From Cyclina sinensis (lineage: Eukaryota > Mollusca > Bivalvia > Venerida > Veneridae): DNA of 64,000 nucleotides. The number at the start of each line of letters is the position of its first letter. The first letter of the stretch is position 1. Position numbers and translations under genes: made by a program. This document shows positions 53,001 through 61,969 of this stretch, piece by piece. The notes below the pieces were generated by a model. That model had not been told where the DNA came from and searched no databases. It was given only the letters and a program-made list of their open reading frames with translations. The stretch is from NCBI GenBank assembly GCA_012932295.1, contig JAAONU010000018.1, positions 1,234,206-1,298,205 of the forward strand. Direction: 5' to 3'.

Positions 53001-56000
53001 GTGCATATCTTCAGCATTTTCCAGTCCAATGATTTTTGTGAGAGTTATGGCCCTTCTATGATTTTTATTGTTAAAGTTTGTCCGGACTACTTCTCTTATA
53101 CTACTAATGCAATTTGAATGAAATTTTACAGGATTGATCAGTACCTTAAGTACTTGTGCATATTTAAGGGGTTTTTCAGTTGAATGATTTTTGGCTAAGT
53201 TATGGCCCTTGAATGAAAAAAAGGCGTTCTGGCCAAATAATGAATTTTGTGTTGCAGGCTTCACAGTAGCTGAAACATGCTAAAAAGTAGCCATGACATA
53301 ACGGAATCACTTCCCCATCATCTGTCTGTCTGTCTGTCCATCCTTCTGTCTGTCTGTCCATCACAAAACTTGTCCGGACTACTCCTCAGAAACTACTGGT
53401 GCGATTTCATCCAAACTTTACAGGAATGATCAGTACCAAGTCTAGTTGTGCATATCATCAGCATTTTCCAGTTCAATGATTTTTTCAGAGTTATGGCCCT
53501 TTAATGATTTTTATTTTTTCATAGTTTGTCCTTATACTACTAAAGCAATTTAAATGAAATGTTACAGGATTGTTCTGTACCTCAAGTACATTTGTTTACT
53601 TGCGCATATCTTACAGGTGTTTTGGTTGAATGATTTTTTGGCTGAGTTATGGCCCTTGAAATAAAAAAATTCATTTTAGCCTACACACTGTCCAATCACC
53701 TCTCAATACTACTGTTTCATCAGGCGACTCATGTGATCACTGATCGCCCTTGTGTTACAGTGTGTCATATCACCATTTTGTTACAGTGTGTCATATCACC
53801 ATTTTGTGACTGTTTGTCATATCAATATTTTGTTACAGTGTGTCGTATCACCGTTTTGTTACAGAGTGTCATTTCACGGTTAAGTGACTGTGTGTCATAT
53901 CACCATTTTTTGACAGTGTGTCATATCACCATTTTGTTACAGTGTGTCATATCACCATTTTGTTACAGTGTGTCATATCACAATTTTGTTACTATGTGTC
54001 ATATCACAACTTTGTTACTATCTGCCATTTCACTATTTTGTCACTATTTATCATATCACCATTTTGTCACTATTTGTCACAGGGCACTAGACAACTTTTG
54101 GGGACAGGTACACATACCCTCAGAAAGGGGAATTTTGCATCATTTTAAGACAAAAAGGGGAATTTTGAGTCATATATGAGTTTTTTAGATCTAGGGTTTT
54201 ACACTTACTTTTAGCACTATTTCCTACCATTACTTGCAGCAATAACTTTCTTTGGATGCACTGTAGTAAAGCCATTTGAAAGTCTTTTCGTATTTATTGG
54301 TATCAAACAGTCGATTGTCAGGCACCATTACACATGCCTTTTTACTTGTACATATATCGGACCCATTGTCTGAATCATCATCACTAGAATCATGAGAATG
54401 GGAGTCAACTTGGTTATGGGAGAATACTGCTTTACGTTTTGGTGATTCTTTTTTAGAGACTGTAGTTGATGTTGATGTGGTGATTTCAGACAAAGATAAT
54501 GCATGCTGCTTAAATAAAATGTCAATTTTCTTACACTTTTCTGATGTTTTTGACGTTATTCTTTTTTTGTAGTGGTTTTGATTGTGCGACATTTTACTTC
54601 GCAACGGTAATATCCGAAAATTCCAAACGTATTCCTACCTTCGTAACGGTAATATCCGAAAATTCCAAACGTATTCCTACCTGATCAGTTACGATTAATT
54701 TCATTGGACATGAGAAATTAAGGGGAGGAAACTAGTGAAGAAATATAATATGGCTTCGTACTCAAAATTGTTCGTAACCAAAGTAATTACTAACATTTTC
54801 GGTAGTTTTTTCTTTTTTTTTTTTTTTGAGGGGAATTTTTTTTTGAAATAGGGGAAAAAAACATATGATCTTGAGAGGGGAATGGGGCCGAATATCGGCC
54901 CCAAAAATGGCCAAACGAGTGCCCGGTGTCATATCACCATATCACCCATATCACAGTTTTGTTACTCTGTGTCATATCACAACTTTGTGAACGTGTATCA
55001 TATCACCAATTTGTTACTGTGTGCCTTATCCCCATTTTGTTAGTCTGTGTCATATCACCATTTTGTGACTGTGTGTCATATCACCATTTTGCGACTGTGT
55101 GTCGTATCACCATTTTGATACTCTGTGTCATATCACCATTTTGTTACCATGTTTCATATCACCATTTTTTTACAGTGTGTCATGTCACCATTTCATTACC
55201 ATTTGTATATCACCAGTTTTTTTACCATGTGTCAAATGACAATTTTGTTACTGTGTGTCATATCACCATTTTGTAACCATGTGTCATATTCCCATTTTTG
55301 TTTTACTATCTATTTGTCATATCACCATTTTGTTTCTATGTGTCTTATCACCATTTTCATACTCTGTGTCTTATCACCATTTTTTTCTGTGTATCATATC
55401 ACTATTTTGTTACTATCTGCCATTTCACAGTTTTGTTACTTTGTATCATATCACCAATTTGATGCTCTGTGTCATAGCACAATTTTGTTACTATGTGTCA
55501 TATCACAATTTTGTTACTATGTGTCATATCAACATTTTGATTCTCTGTGTCACATCACAATTTTAAAGGGTACAGAAAGTCAAAAATGTTGAATGTATAT
55601 TTTAAATCAACTTCTTGTCTTATTTCATAATCCAAGATAAAATAAAAATCTGTGATCTCCAAATACATGAATTTTGACTTTAAAATCTAAAATTGAGGTT
55701 GTCACTCGGTTTATGGACGGTGCCATTGTTGCAGAAATACATGGCGAGAGAAACCTAGACTTAAGATTTGTGACGTAATTGTGTCCATTGGACAATGGCG
55801 GAAGTGTACACATTGTGATTCATAGATTTCATCTAAATAAATTGTTGTCAGATTAACGCTGGTTGTCAATGGTTTTGTTATACAATATATTATGTGACTT
55901 ATACCTAAAAGTCTGGATATAGTTAAATCACAAAACATTTTTTTCAGTATCGTTTTTTGTCTGATTAATTCTTTTAAGTTTAAAGTTGATTTACAAATGT

Positions 56001-59000
56001 TTAAATGAATCATAGTTGTGATGAACTTACCTTGTGTTCCTGTGAATAAAAATCAGTGTTAGTGACTGTTATTGTATTCATTACATTCTTAACTTTTAAT
56101 CCTAGGTTAAACATTTTTCACTCAAGGAAAAAACACAGACCTTACTTCTTTCAGTTTGATGTTTTCACATATATATTTCAAATAAAGTTCGAAAAATTCA
56201 GTTCCGAATCTCTAGAATAAGACATTTAATTCCTAATAAAATTTCCATGTGTTAAAGTACTTTATCCTTATCAGAGCTACAAATGCTAACAGGACGACAA
56301 TTATAACTGAGCATTTATCGTAATGTGATTGCATAATAGCCGGTGACATATCCCTGTTTGGATAAGCCAATGTTAATTGTCATTTGATCTTCGGAGACCC
56401 ATTATAGTTGGTTGCTTTCAAGATTGACCTAATTCGCTTGTCATGAAAAAATTGCCGCAGGCTTAATAATAAGCTGTCAGTATGATACTAATTTACCGCT
56501 TTTTAACAAAGTCACCTTAGTTAACACCGATTATAATTTCACTGAATTTAGTAATTCACATAGTAAATATGTAAAGTGGAAACTATTTCAGCGGAACCAA
56601 TGCGTACAAATTATTTATTTGAAAAAATACAGAATAAGCCATCAATTTATTTAGCATATTTTCATGCAACAAATTGGCATTCTTCTGATAATTTTACCTA
56701 TAGTAGCAGTTATTTGATTAAGAAAAAATAACTACATCACAGCCTTAATGGTCATGTGACAAGATGGCATGTTCCATCGGTCAGCCAATGATGAAAAAAT
56801 TGCTAATTTTGATTAAGCATTTCTTAGTAAATATTCTTTCAATATTTGTAAAATTTTCAAAACTTAATAATAAATGCACAAACTTTATTATGGTGTTGAT
56901 TGAATTAGTGACTTCCGTTTCCCTTTAATAATCTGTACCATATCACCATCTTTTTGCTGTATGTCTTATCACTATTATGTTACTATGTGCCATATCACCA
57001 TTTTGTTCAATGTGCACATGGTTGAAGATATTTCTTTCAGTCACATTCTGTCATATTCAACTTAATTCAGCATAAATTTGAATATTGCACTAAAAACAGT
57101 ACTAGACTGCTAAACACAAAAGTCAACACACATATATATGTTCTGTTTTATTAATTTAGAAATTTGCATGAAACCATGTCTTTGTTGCCAGAGGCATGCC
57201 AATGACAACAGTCATTGCAGAGAGCACTATAATTTTCATTTATGTTTGCAACAGAAAAAATAATATCATATATTTTTATGATGCACCTAAATGATTACAG
57301 AAGCTGAAAATTAAATCCTATATAAAACGATCAAGTAAAAATAGCAGTGAATTGAAAGTTATACTGAAATTTGTTTCCATACCGATTATTTAAATGTATA
57401 CTAATGAGTGTGCACTTAGTAAAACTAAAAAAAGAAAAAGGAAACAAAAGGATTTAAATAGAGTTAAGAGAAAGTACTAAAAACAATGAAGGAACAATTA
57501 AGATTTGAAGTGTGGAAATTTACACATATTTGTTTGTATGTTACTATGACAACCAACTGCCTTGACACCAGGCTTTAGATCTGAACAAGTCATATATCAA
57601 AATAATTTGAAAAAGTAATTCCTCTGACACTGTGTAGGTTATTTTCATTCTGTCATTCAGAAGTTACATGCATGTTAAGAGTCCCAGTTATGTTCCCAGA
57701 ACATGTGCCTTAATTATGTCTCCCCCATACCTTGGGGTGGGGTGGGGGGAACTTATTGTTTTTGCCTTGTTTGTCTCTCACATTTCATTTCCATTCAATA
57801 AATTAAAGATCTATTTGATCCGCAGCCTTCAAACTTTACTGGATGATTGCCCTTATTAATTAAAAGAACCCTGTTGATTTATGGAGTCAGTTGGTCGAAG
57901 GCCAAGGTCACAGTGACCTTGAATGTGATTATGGTTTCCGCTCATTAACTCAAGTACCATTTGACCCACAGCCTTCAAACTTGATAATTGCCCTTATTGA
58001 AGGTTACAGTGTTGCCCTTATTAAGTAGAAGAACCCTTCTTTTTATTTTTTTTTTTTGTAGGGGAGGGGGGGGTCAGTTGGTCAAAGGTCAAGGTTACCA
58101 TGACCTTGAATGTTGCAGGGGGAGATATTGGTTTTTTTTTATGCCCCCACCACTTTGGCTTTCCTACTGTCACACTGTGTGAATGTAGACTGGTTTGTGT
58201 CACATGTAACTCCAAACATATAACTCCTAGAGCCATGAAACTTTCTAAGAATAGTTGTCAGCAGGTGAAATATTGTACATGGGTATTTTGACACAAATTT
58301 ATTGAAGATCAGCAGAGTTAGGACCCCACATTTAACAAAAAATAACATTTTTAGACTTGCGTTGCATGTAACTCCAAATCTATAACAGCTGGAGCCATGA
58401 AACTTCATAAGAGTAGTTGAACTTACACAGCTGGGTATTTCAATGCAAATTTATTGGAGATCGGCAGGGTTATGCTCCCTGAATAAGCCAAAAATAGCAT
58501 TTTTAGACTTATGTTGCATATAACTCTAAACTTATACCTGCTAGATTCATGAAAATCTCTAAGCAAAGTTGTCAGCATATGAACTTACATAGCTGGGTAT
58601 TTTGACGCAAATATATTAGAGATGGGCATAGTTATGCCCACTTATTAAGCAAAAAATATTATTTTTAGACTTTATATGAATTGAACAGGATTTTTTGTGA
58701 CAATACGGAGGAATTTGGGGGCATCTGTGTCCACAGGACACATCTCTAGTTTGAGAGCTTACGTGAACTGTAATATTATTTTCCTACACAGCAGTTAGAT
58801 TACTTTGGCTCCCCAGCTGTTCCAGGCTCAGTGGTGTAGATCGTCGCTCTATATTTTACTGACCCAAAGGTCATGGGTTCGAATCCTGGTTAAGTCGAAA
58901 CTTTTTTTTCAGTTTTCATGGTGTATAGAAGCATAATATTATGTTTTTTCCATAGTATATTAACTTCTCTTAAATTTTAAAGAAAAAAAAATTTCAGCTA

Positions 59001-60356
59001 AATTCTGTGAGTCAGTCACTTTAAAGTTCTGTAGACCACTATTAGTGTTGCAGTCTGATGGCTTGCTTGCCTTTTCTTATACCATGAAAAAGGTCTATGT
59101 TTCTGGTGAACATTCTTCAATATAGAAAAATAGCACAGACTGAGTCGTGAAAATTCATTATTATATCAATGTAACTGACATGTTTCTGTCTACCAGTTCA
59201 AGTCATGGTTACTGATATCATAACAGCATTAAGAGATTTTCTTTTAAATGTTTATTGCATTTTGAAAACAATGATAAATAATCTGAACCCATTAATAGAC
59301 AGTCACACACCAAGGTGATACTAAAAATAACCACTGCGAGAAAACCAGGTTTTACATTATCATATTTATGAAATGTTCAAGCCGTATGAAGCTTGGTCTT
59401 AAGAAGATAATCTAAAAAAACATTAAATAAAGTTCTTCTATAGACAAAATCTCTCTTCTCAAATGGTAAATGCTTTATTATAATTTAACAACAACAAACT
59501 TAGACAACTAATTCCCGCCTTCAGTCTGACAAAATCAGAGATTGTGGTTTTGACGTTGATACAAGACATTGTTTAAAGATGGCCTTTCATTTTCTCTACA
59601 TAATATTATTTGAGATTGAACATTGTAATTTTGAATTGAAAACACTGGAATTTTTATTCTATTTTCAGTGCATCTTTTATGACCAAGCGAATCAATGTTG
59701 ATGGCAATTCGTTCGTTTTTCAGATCTGGGACACAGCAGGGCAGGAAAAGGTTTAATATGCTTTTAATTTACAAATCTTTTAAGTTGACACTGTTTTATG
59801 CTACGTGTATGCTGTTTGAGTAATTTTAGAATTTTAAACAGTTTCCAAGGTGACATTATCAAGATTTATATTGCCTCAGCTTAGGAGGCAGCTTTGTTAG
59901 CTGTGAGGGTGTCATACCTTAGACATACTTGGTTACAAGTCCTCAGTGTCTTAGGTTCTGTACTTACGCTAATGTTTTATTTATATCAGCTATATGCATA
60001 CCAGTGTTTAAAGCCTTCTGCAGGTGATCTACAGCTATCTTTTCATCTTTCAAATGCAATTCATAACTGCATTTTCTCCAGTTGTCCACTCAGACTGTCT
60101 GTATGTTTGTTTGTAGTTGTTGTGGAAGGTTTAAGTAAGATTGCACTGCAAAAGTACACAATTATTAGTGGAAGAATGATATGGGAAGTCAGCAGCTTAT
60201 GCCACATTCTGTACTGCAAATTGTAGTTTGTTTTTACTCATTTTGAACTTATCATACATGTTTTCTTTTAATTATCAATTTCAGTACAGGGCTTTGGCGC
60301 CCATGTATTACAGAGGGGCAGCAGCAGCAATAGTGGTGTATGATGTTACAAGGGAG
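44026..60356 (+). CDS. Rab22/31-like small GTPase, 5' four exons (90 codons, gene runs past window)
   Basis: Exons 44026-44061, 52197-52276, 59669-59750 and 60285-60356 join in phase with GT-AG introns of 8.1, 7.4 and 0.5 kb. The protein starts MATREIKLCLLGDSGVGKSS: P-loop GDSGVGKS (12-19), switch-I threonine T37 in ESTIG, ASFMTK (40-45), WDTAGQEK (59-66, catalytic Q64) and YRALAPMYYRGAAAAIVVYD after it. The N-terminus, ASFMTK and RALAPMYYRG match the Rab22/Rab31 branch of the Rab5 group better than Rab5 itself. These proteins act as GTP-dependent switches in endosome-Golgi traffic. The NKxD and SAK motifs and prenylated C-terminus should be in later exons; none is recognisable between 60357 and 64000. 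Exon 1 is only 36 nt and was placed by its 12 codons ending LLG before a GTAAGA donor. Exon 4 ends at a 5' splice site amplified into a tandem array. Confidence 0.9.
44290..46976. mobile_element. 2.7-kb element with about 95-bp terminal inverted repeats
   Basis: The left end 44290-44390 and the reverse complement of 46874-46976 match at about 85 per cent. Shared blocks are AAATCGGAGAAATC, GTAACAATAGAAATATTGCA, GTGAAAAGGCATATTGGGGT and ATAGAAAG/CAGAGAAAG. The interior carries the PHD/FLYWCH pseudogene on the minus strand. FLYWCH fingers are frequently linked to Mutator-like transposons, so a MULE or MULE-derived gene-carrying element is the leading guess. No transposase is visible and I could not define a clean target duplication. 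It sits in intron 1 of the Rab gene. Confidence 0.75.
44806..46586 (-). pseudogene. PHD-like/FLYWCH zinc-finger gene with frameshifts
   Basis: Four exon-like blocks on the minus strand: 46586-46482, 46118-45836, about 45566-45393 and 45164-44806. Block 1 starts MAERPCIECNVNITGWSHAI and holds a PHD-like Cys/His finger ending RCSRWVHL; one base is missing in the codon after HL, before the Cys-Gly-Thr of the finger. Block 2 gives THQEYLQMRRGDLIRPWICR, a second Cys pair, and ends VDVGTSRGKPKLFSSDGYTY. Block 3 holds the FLYWCH finger, split between two frames (RGGRQYWRCSVLTKTM, then CSASVRQLGDTFFLGASGHI) by a missing G near 45507-45512. Block 4 starts KIVTKERLFIPAPRIVEDVM and seems to change frame again near 45070. 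The splice junction of blocks 1 and 2 and the donor of block 2 are intact. This is a recently decayed member of an expanded family. The breaks are single-base losses in short homopolymers, so assembly error is an alternative. Confidence 0.8.
47000..47080. repeat. 18-bp tandem repeat
   Basis: Four full identical copies of TTGATGTATTCATAACAC plus a partial copy, just outside the right inverted repeat of the 2.7-kb element. Confidence 0.9.
47081..48849. other. Rab intron 1, no feature recognised
   Basis: AT-rich intronic sequence. The open frames 47419-47839 (plus) and 48239-48503 (minus) have no family features. Confidence 0.5.
48850..49945. repeat. Diverged tandem repeat, unit about 130-150 bp
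   Basis: Seven or so degenerate copies, each with variants of AAAAATAGAAATACC, ATAGATCATCACCAAACTTG, TAGCATCCTTAGATGGTCTTC and ATCAAATTTGCTCAAA, followed by GGGCC. Copies share perhaps 70-80 per cent identity, so the array is old. The element at 49956-51425 directly follows and shares its general wording (GTTCAAAT, GGGGGTCAT), so the two may be related. Confidence 0.75.
49956..51425. mobile_element. Palindrome-ended element with about seven 165-bp internal repeats
   Basis: The left end is AGCTCACCTGAGC (49956-49968) and the right end carries the inverse CTCAGGTGAGC (51377-51387), followed by GGGGCCAATGGCCCCCTTG and a poly-T tract. Between them are about seven copies of a 165-bp unit; the marker CTGAAATGAC starts at 50321, 50487, 50652, 50815, 50979 and 51145. 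Each unit contains GCTAGAGCTTTGATATTTGG and GTGCCAAAATTGGC. There is no coding capacity. A core tandem array between short conserved ends resembles bivalve pearl-type or Helitron-like non-autonomous elements; that assignment is an inference. Confidence 0.65.
51873..51945. repeat. 17-bp tandem repeat
   Basis: Four copies of TGTTATATCATGCATCA. It makes cysteine/histidine-rich spurious frames in all three plus frames. Confidence 0.9.
52650..53690. repeat. Dispersed-type repeats with TCTG/TCCG pyrimidine tracts
   Basis: Two related copies of about 400 bp (about 52860-53265 and 53280-53690) plus a fragment (52650-52745). Each has a CCGTCCGTCTGTCTGTC-type tract, CGGACTACTCCTCA, ACAGGAATGATCAGTACCAA and TTATGGCCCTTGAA. 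A short GCCATGACATA/GCCACGACATA segment precedes the tract. I recognise no coding content. Confidence 0.75.
53744..54079. repeat. 26-bp minisatellite, left part
   Basis: About 13 copies of TGTGTCATATCACCATTTTG plus TTACAG. The 26-bp unit shifts frame at every copy, so the 176-codon open frame at 53649-54179 is a repeat artefact. The same array resumes at 54926 and 56939 after two insertions. Confidence 0.95.
54230..54604 (-). CDS. Transposon-derived 124-aa protein fragment
   Basis: An uninterrupted minus-strand frame inside the hAT-like element. The N-terminal part is basic and Ser/Thr-rich (KKIDILFKQHALSLSE, KKESPKRK), then an acidic SHDSSDDDSDNGSD stretch, then KYEKTFKWLYYSASKESYCC. The last segment resembles the start of the TTF-type or BED-like finger that opens many hAT-derived proteins, but the frame stops right after CCK, so finger and transposase are missing. 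It is probably the N-terminal remnant of a hAT-family gene; expression is unknown. Confidence 0.5.
   Translation of the reverse strand: MRSKMSHNQNHYKKRITSKTSEKCKKIDILFKQHALSLSEITTSTSTTVSKKESPKRKAVFSHNQVDSHSHDSSDDDSDNGSDICTSKKACVMVPDNRLFDTNKYEKTFKWLYYSASKESYCCK
54604..54682. repeat. 40-bp direct duplication
   Basis: Two adjacent nearly identical copies containing GTAATATCCGAAAATTCCAA and ACGTATTCCTACCT, just upstream of the 124-codon frame. They could be duplicated promoter or subterminal sequence of the element. Confidence 0.8.
54926..55566. repeat. 26-bp minisatellite, middle part
   Basis: About 25 diverged copies of the 26-bp unit (TGTGTCATATCACCATTTTG plus TTACTA). Its open frames (54926-55276, 55125-55592, 55255-55566) are repeat artefacts. 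Confidence 0.95.
55567..56934. mobile_element. 1.37-kb TTAA-flanked inverted-end element
   Basis: TTAA stands directly outside both ends (55563-55566 and 56935-56938). The left end reads AGGGTACAGAAAGTCA; the right end, reversed, reads AGGGAAACGGAAGTCA. Minisatellite copies resume immediately outside. TTAA plus AGGRR-like ends is the pattern of T2/Kolobok-type MITEs; piggyBac also uses TTAA but normally begins CCCT. No transposase is visible. The 55711-56013 minus frame has no recognisable domain. Confidence 0.7.
56939..57020. repeat. 26-bp minisatellite, right remnant
   Basis: Three diverged copies (CATATCACCATCTTTTTGCTG, TCTTATCACTATTATGTTAC, CATATCACCATTTTGTT), the continuation of the array after the TTAA-flanked insertion. 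Confidence 0.85.
57021..57715. other. Rab intron 2, no feature recognised
   Basis: AT-rich sequence with no repeat family or exon that I can support. Confidence 0.5.
57716..58128. repeat. Dispersed repeat carrying an ERE-like palindrome
   Basis: Starts ATGTCTCCCCCATACCTTGG and contains two tandem segments (about 57780-57950 and 57950-58120), each with CCTTCAAACTT, TTGCCCTTATTAA, AGAACCCT and GTCAGTTGGTC. The first segment contains AGGTCACAGTGACCT at 57905-57919, a perfect nuclear-receptor inverted repeat with a 3-bp spacer; the second has a degraded form (AAGGTTACCATGACCTT). Confidence 0.7.
58135..58735. mobile_element. Inverted-end element with about 160-bp internal repeats
   Basis: Begins after a T-run with ATGCCCCCACC (58141) and ends with GGGGGCAT (58717-58725) followed by CTGTGTCCACAGGACACATC. 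Inside are about three copies of a unit with TAACTCCAAA, ATAACTCCTAGAGCCATGAA and GGGTATTTTGA; the marker TAACTC lies at 58207, 58369 and 58521. It has the same plan as 49956-51425: short inverted ends and a tandem core. Confidence 0.55.
58825..58900 (+). mobile_element. tRNA-related repeat fragment
   Basis: The plus strand reads GGCTCAGTGGTGTAGATCGT (A-box-like), an anticodon-arm-like stretch ACTGACCCAAAGGTCATG, and GGTTCGAATCC (exact B-box). The acceptor stem is missing, so this is a SINE head or tRNA pseudogene in Rab intron 2. Confidence 0.55.
58901..59668. other. Rab intron 2 end, no feature recognised
   Basis: Ordinary intronic sequence leading to the polypyrimidine tract and TTTTCAG acceptor before exon 3. 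Confidence 0.6.
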
Positions 60357-60966
60357 GTAAGTCATATATGGTGTTACAAGGGAGGTAAGTCATATATGAT
60401 GTTACAAGGGAGGTAAGTCATATAATGGGTGTTACAAGGGAGGTAAGTCATATATGGTATTACAAGGGAGGTAAGTCATATATGATGTTACAAGGGAGGT
60501 AAGTCATATATGGTGTTACAAGGGAGGTAAGTCATATATGATGTTACAAGGGAGGTAAGTCATATAATGGGTGTTACAAGGGAGGTAAGTCATATATGGT
60601 GTTACAAGGGAGGTAAGTCATATATGATGTTACAAGAGAGGTAAGTCATATATGCTGTTACAAGAGAGGTAATTCATATATGGTGTTACAAGGGAGGTAA
60701 GTCATATATGATGTTACAAGGGAGGTAAGTCATATAATGGTGTTACAAGGGAGGTAAGTCATATATGGTGTTACAAGGGAGGTAAGTCATATATGATGTT
60801 ACAAGAGAGGTAAGTCATATATGCTGTTACAAGAGAGGTAAGTCATATATGATGTTACAAGAGAGGTAAGTCATATATGATGTTACAAGAGAGGTAAGTC
60901 ATATATGCTGTTACAAGAGAGGTACATGTAATTCATATATGGTGTTACAAGGGAGGTAGGTTGTGT
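60341..60966 (+). repeat. 28-bp array of duplicated exon-4 end plus 5' splice site (22 copies)
   Basis: The unit is TGTTACAAGGGAG|GTAAGTCATATATGA (13 + 15 = 28 bp; bar marks the splice site). The first copy is the true end of Rab exon 4 (codons for DVTRE) and its donor at 60356/60357. It is followed by 21 more copies, so 22 in total. Nineteen keep the perfect GAG|GTAAGT; copy 12 has GTAATT, copy 21 has GTACAT and copy 22 has GTAGGT. Variants (catataatggg, agagag) recur in blocks, showing multi-unit duplication. Retention of one or two units shifts frame, and with more units the frame meets TAA at 60414-60416. Confidence 0.97.
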
Positions 60967-61155
60967 GTGTTTCATTAGGGAGGTTAGTACACTTTCGAAA
61001 CTGTGTATGATTTTTAACATAGAAAGTATGTAGTACTAATTTATTTTTTGGTTTATCAAATAAACAGTTAGGTTTTGCCATGTGTACAAGAATACTGAAG
61101 TAAACAGTTTAAAATGATTGCAAAAACTCCTGGTATTATAAACTGCACATTCTGG

Positions 61156-61250
61156 TGTTCTATTAGTGTATGTTATATATTGGGCAATTCAGTGGGCATA
61201 GTCCAAAGGATTCCTATAACCCAATATATTTCATACACCGATAAAATATC
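61156..61250. other. Long hairpin-forming inverted repeat
   Basis: The left arm 61156-61184 ends GTGTATGTTATATATTGGG and the right arm 61220-61250 begins CCCAATATATTTCATACAC. The arms pair over about 28 bases with few mismatches around a 35-base loop. It could be a small palindromic MITE remnant or a hairpin RNA; there is no further evidence for either. Confidence 0.6.
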
Positions 61251-61599
61251 AAATAATGCAGTTAATTCTTTGTATTAACATATATTGTCTACACAGTTAT
61301 AAGGACATGCAACTGCAAAACAGGAAAATAATGAATTTTTGACATTTCATTTGGTAAATTCTTGCCCAGTGAAATTTAGGGGCATGTTGCATTGATGTTT
61401 AAGTTTTATGTGGAACTATGAAATACATTTGCTTGTTTTATATATGAATATGGCTGGTGTTTAGATTTGAAATGTGAATATTCAAGTAAAGATGACATTT
61501 TTGTTTACAGACAAAAGCCTGACATAATTATGTATAGGAGTAACTTTACAGTCAGTTGTTCAGTTTGTCTGTTGCCAGGGCAGACTGTCTGTCAGTCCA

Positions 61600-61962
61600 T
61601 GGCCACTTTGCATTTTTTTCAGCCTGATATAGCAAAATCTTGTGATGGGAAGTACTTTGACATTTCTAGGACTATTGATTTGAAACTTGGTGTGCATGTT
61701 CACCATTAAGTGAAGATGTACATGATGCATTTTTCATACAAATCAATGACCGCACTATGGTTTAACAGCCTGTTATAGGAAAATGACATGAACTACATCC
61801 ACATTTTATAGGACTTTCAATTTGAAATGTACATGTTCACCACCTCCTCTGTGGTTTTTATGTCTGTCATCTCAAATTCTTGTGATACAAACTACTTCCA
61901 CATTTCTAGGACTATCATTTTGTAACTTGGTGTGCATGTTCACCAGTAAGGGTAGATGTGTG
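61600..61962. repeat. Diverged tandem repeat, unit about 120-130 bp
   Basis: Three or so copies with CTAGGACTATTGATTTGAAA, CTTGGTGTGCATGTTCACCA and a CTTGTGATA.GAA.TAC segment. The pattern resumes at 62940-63045 (CATGCCCGTGAAAGTT, CTAGGTCTATAGATTTGAAA), showing that the foldback element and the LINE were inserted into this array. Confidence 0.7.
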
Positions 61963-61969
61963 GGTGTAC

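Larger units (their letters stand above)
54080..54925. mobile_element. hAT-like non-autonomous element inside the minisatellite
   Basis: The insertion begins CAGGGCACTAGACAACTTTTGG. Its right end, read in reverse, begins CCGGGCACTCGTTTGG and continues TTTTTGGGG. Both ends share GGGCACT and TTTTGGGG, and CAGGG is typical of hAT termini. GGGGAATTTT motifs occur near both ends (54127, 54156, 54830). Minisatellite sequence is on both sides, so the limits are reliable to a few bases, although an 8-bp duplication cannot be proved in repetitive flanks. It carries a 124-codon frame on the minus strand. Confidence 0.65.

Noticed and set aside
53649..54179. 176-codon plus-strand open frame (and 54926-55276, 55125-55592, 55255-55566)
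   Set aside because: It runs through a 26-bp minisatellite. Each unit changes frame, all frames stay open for the same reason, and the protein is only the repeat read in three phases.
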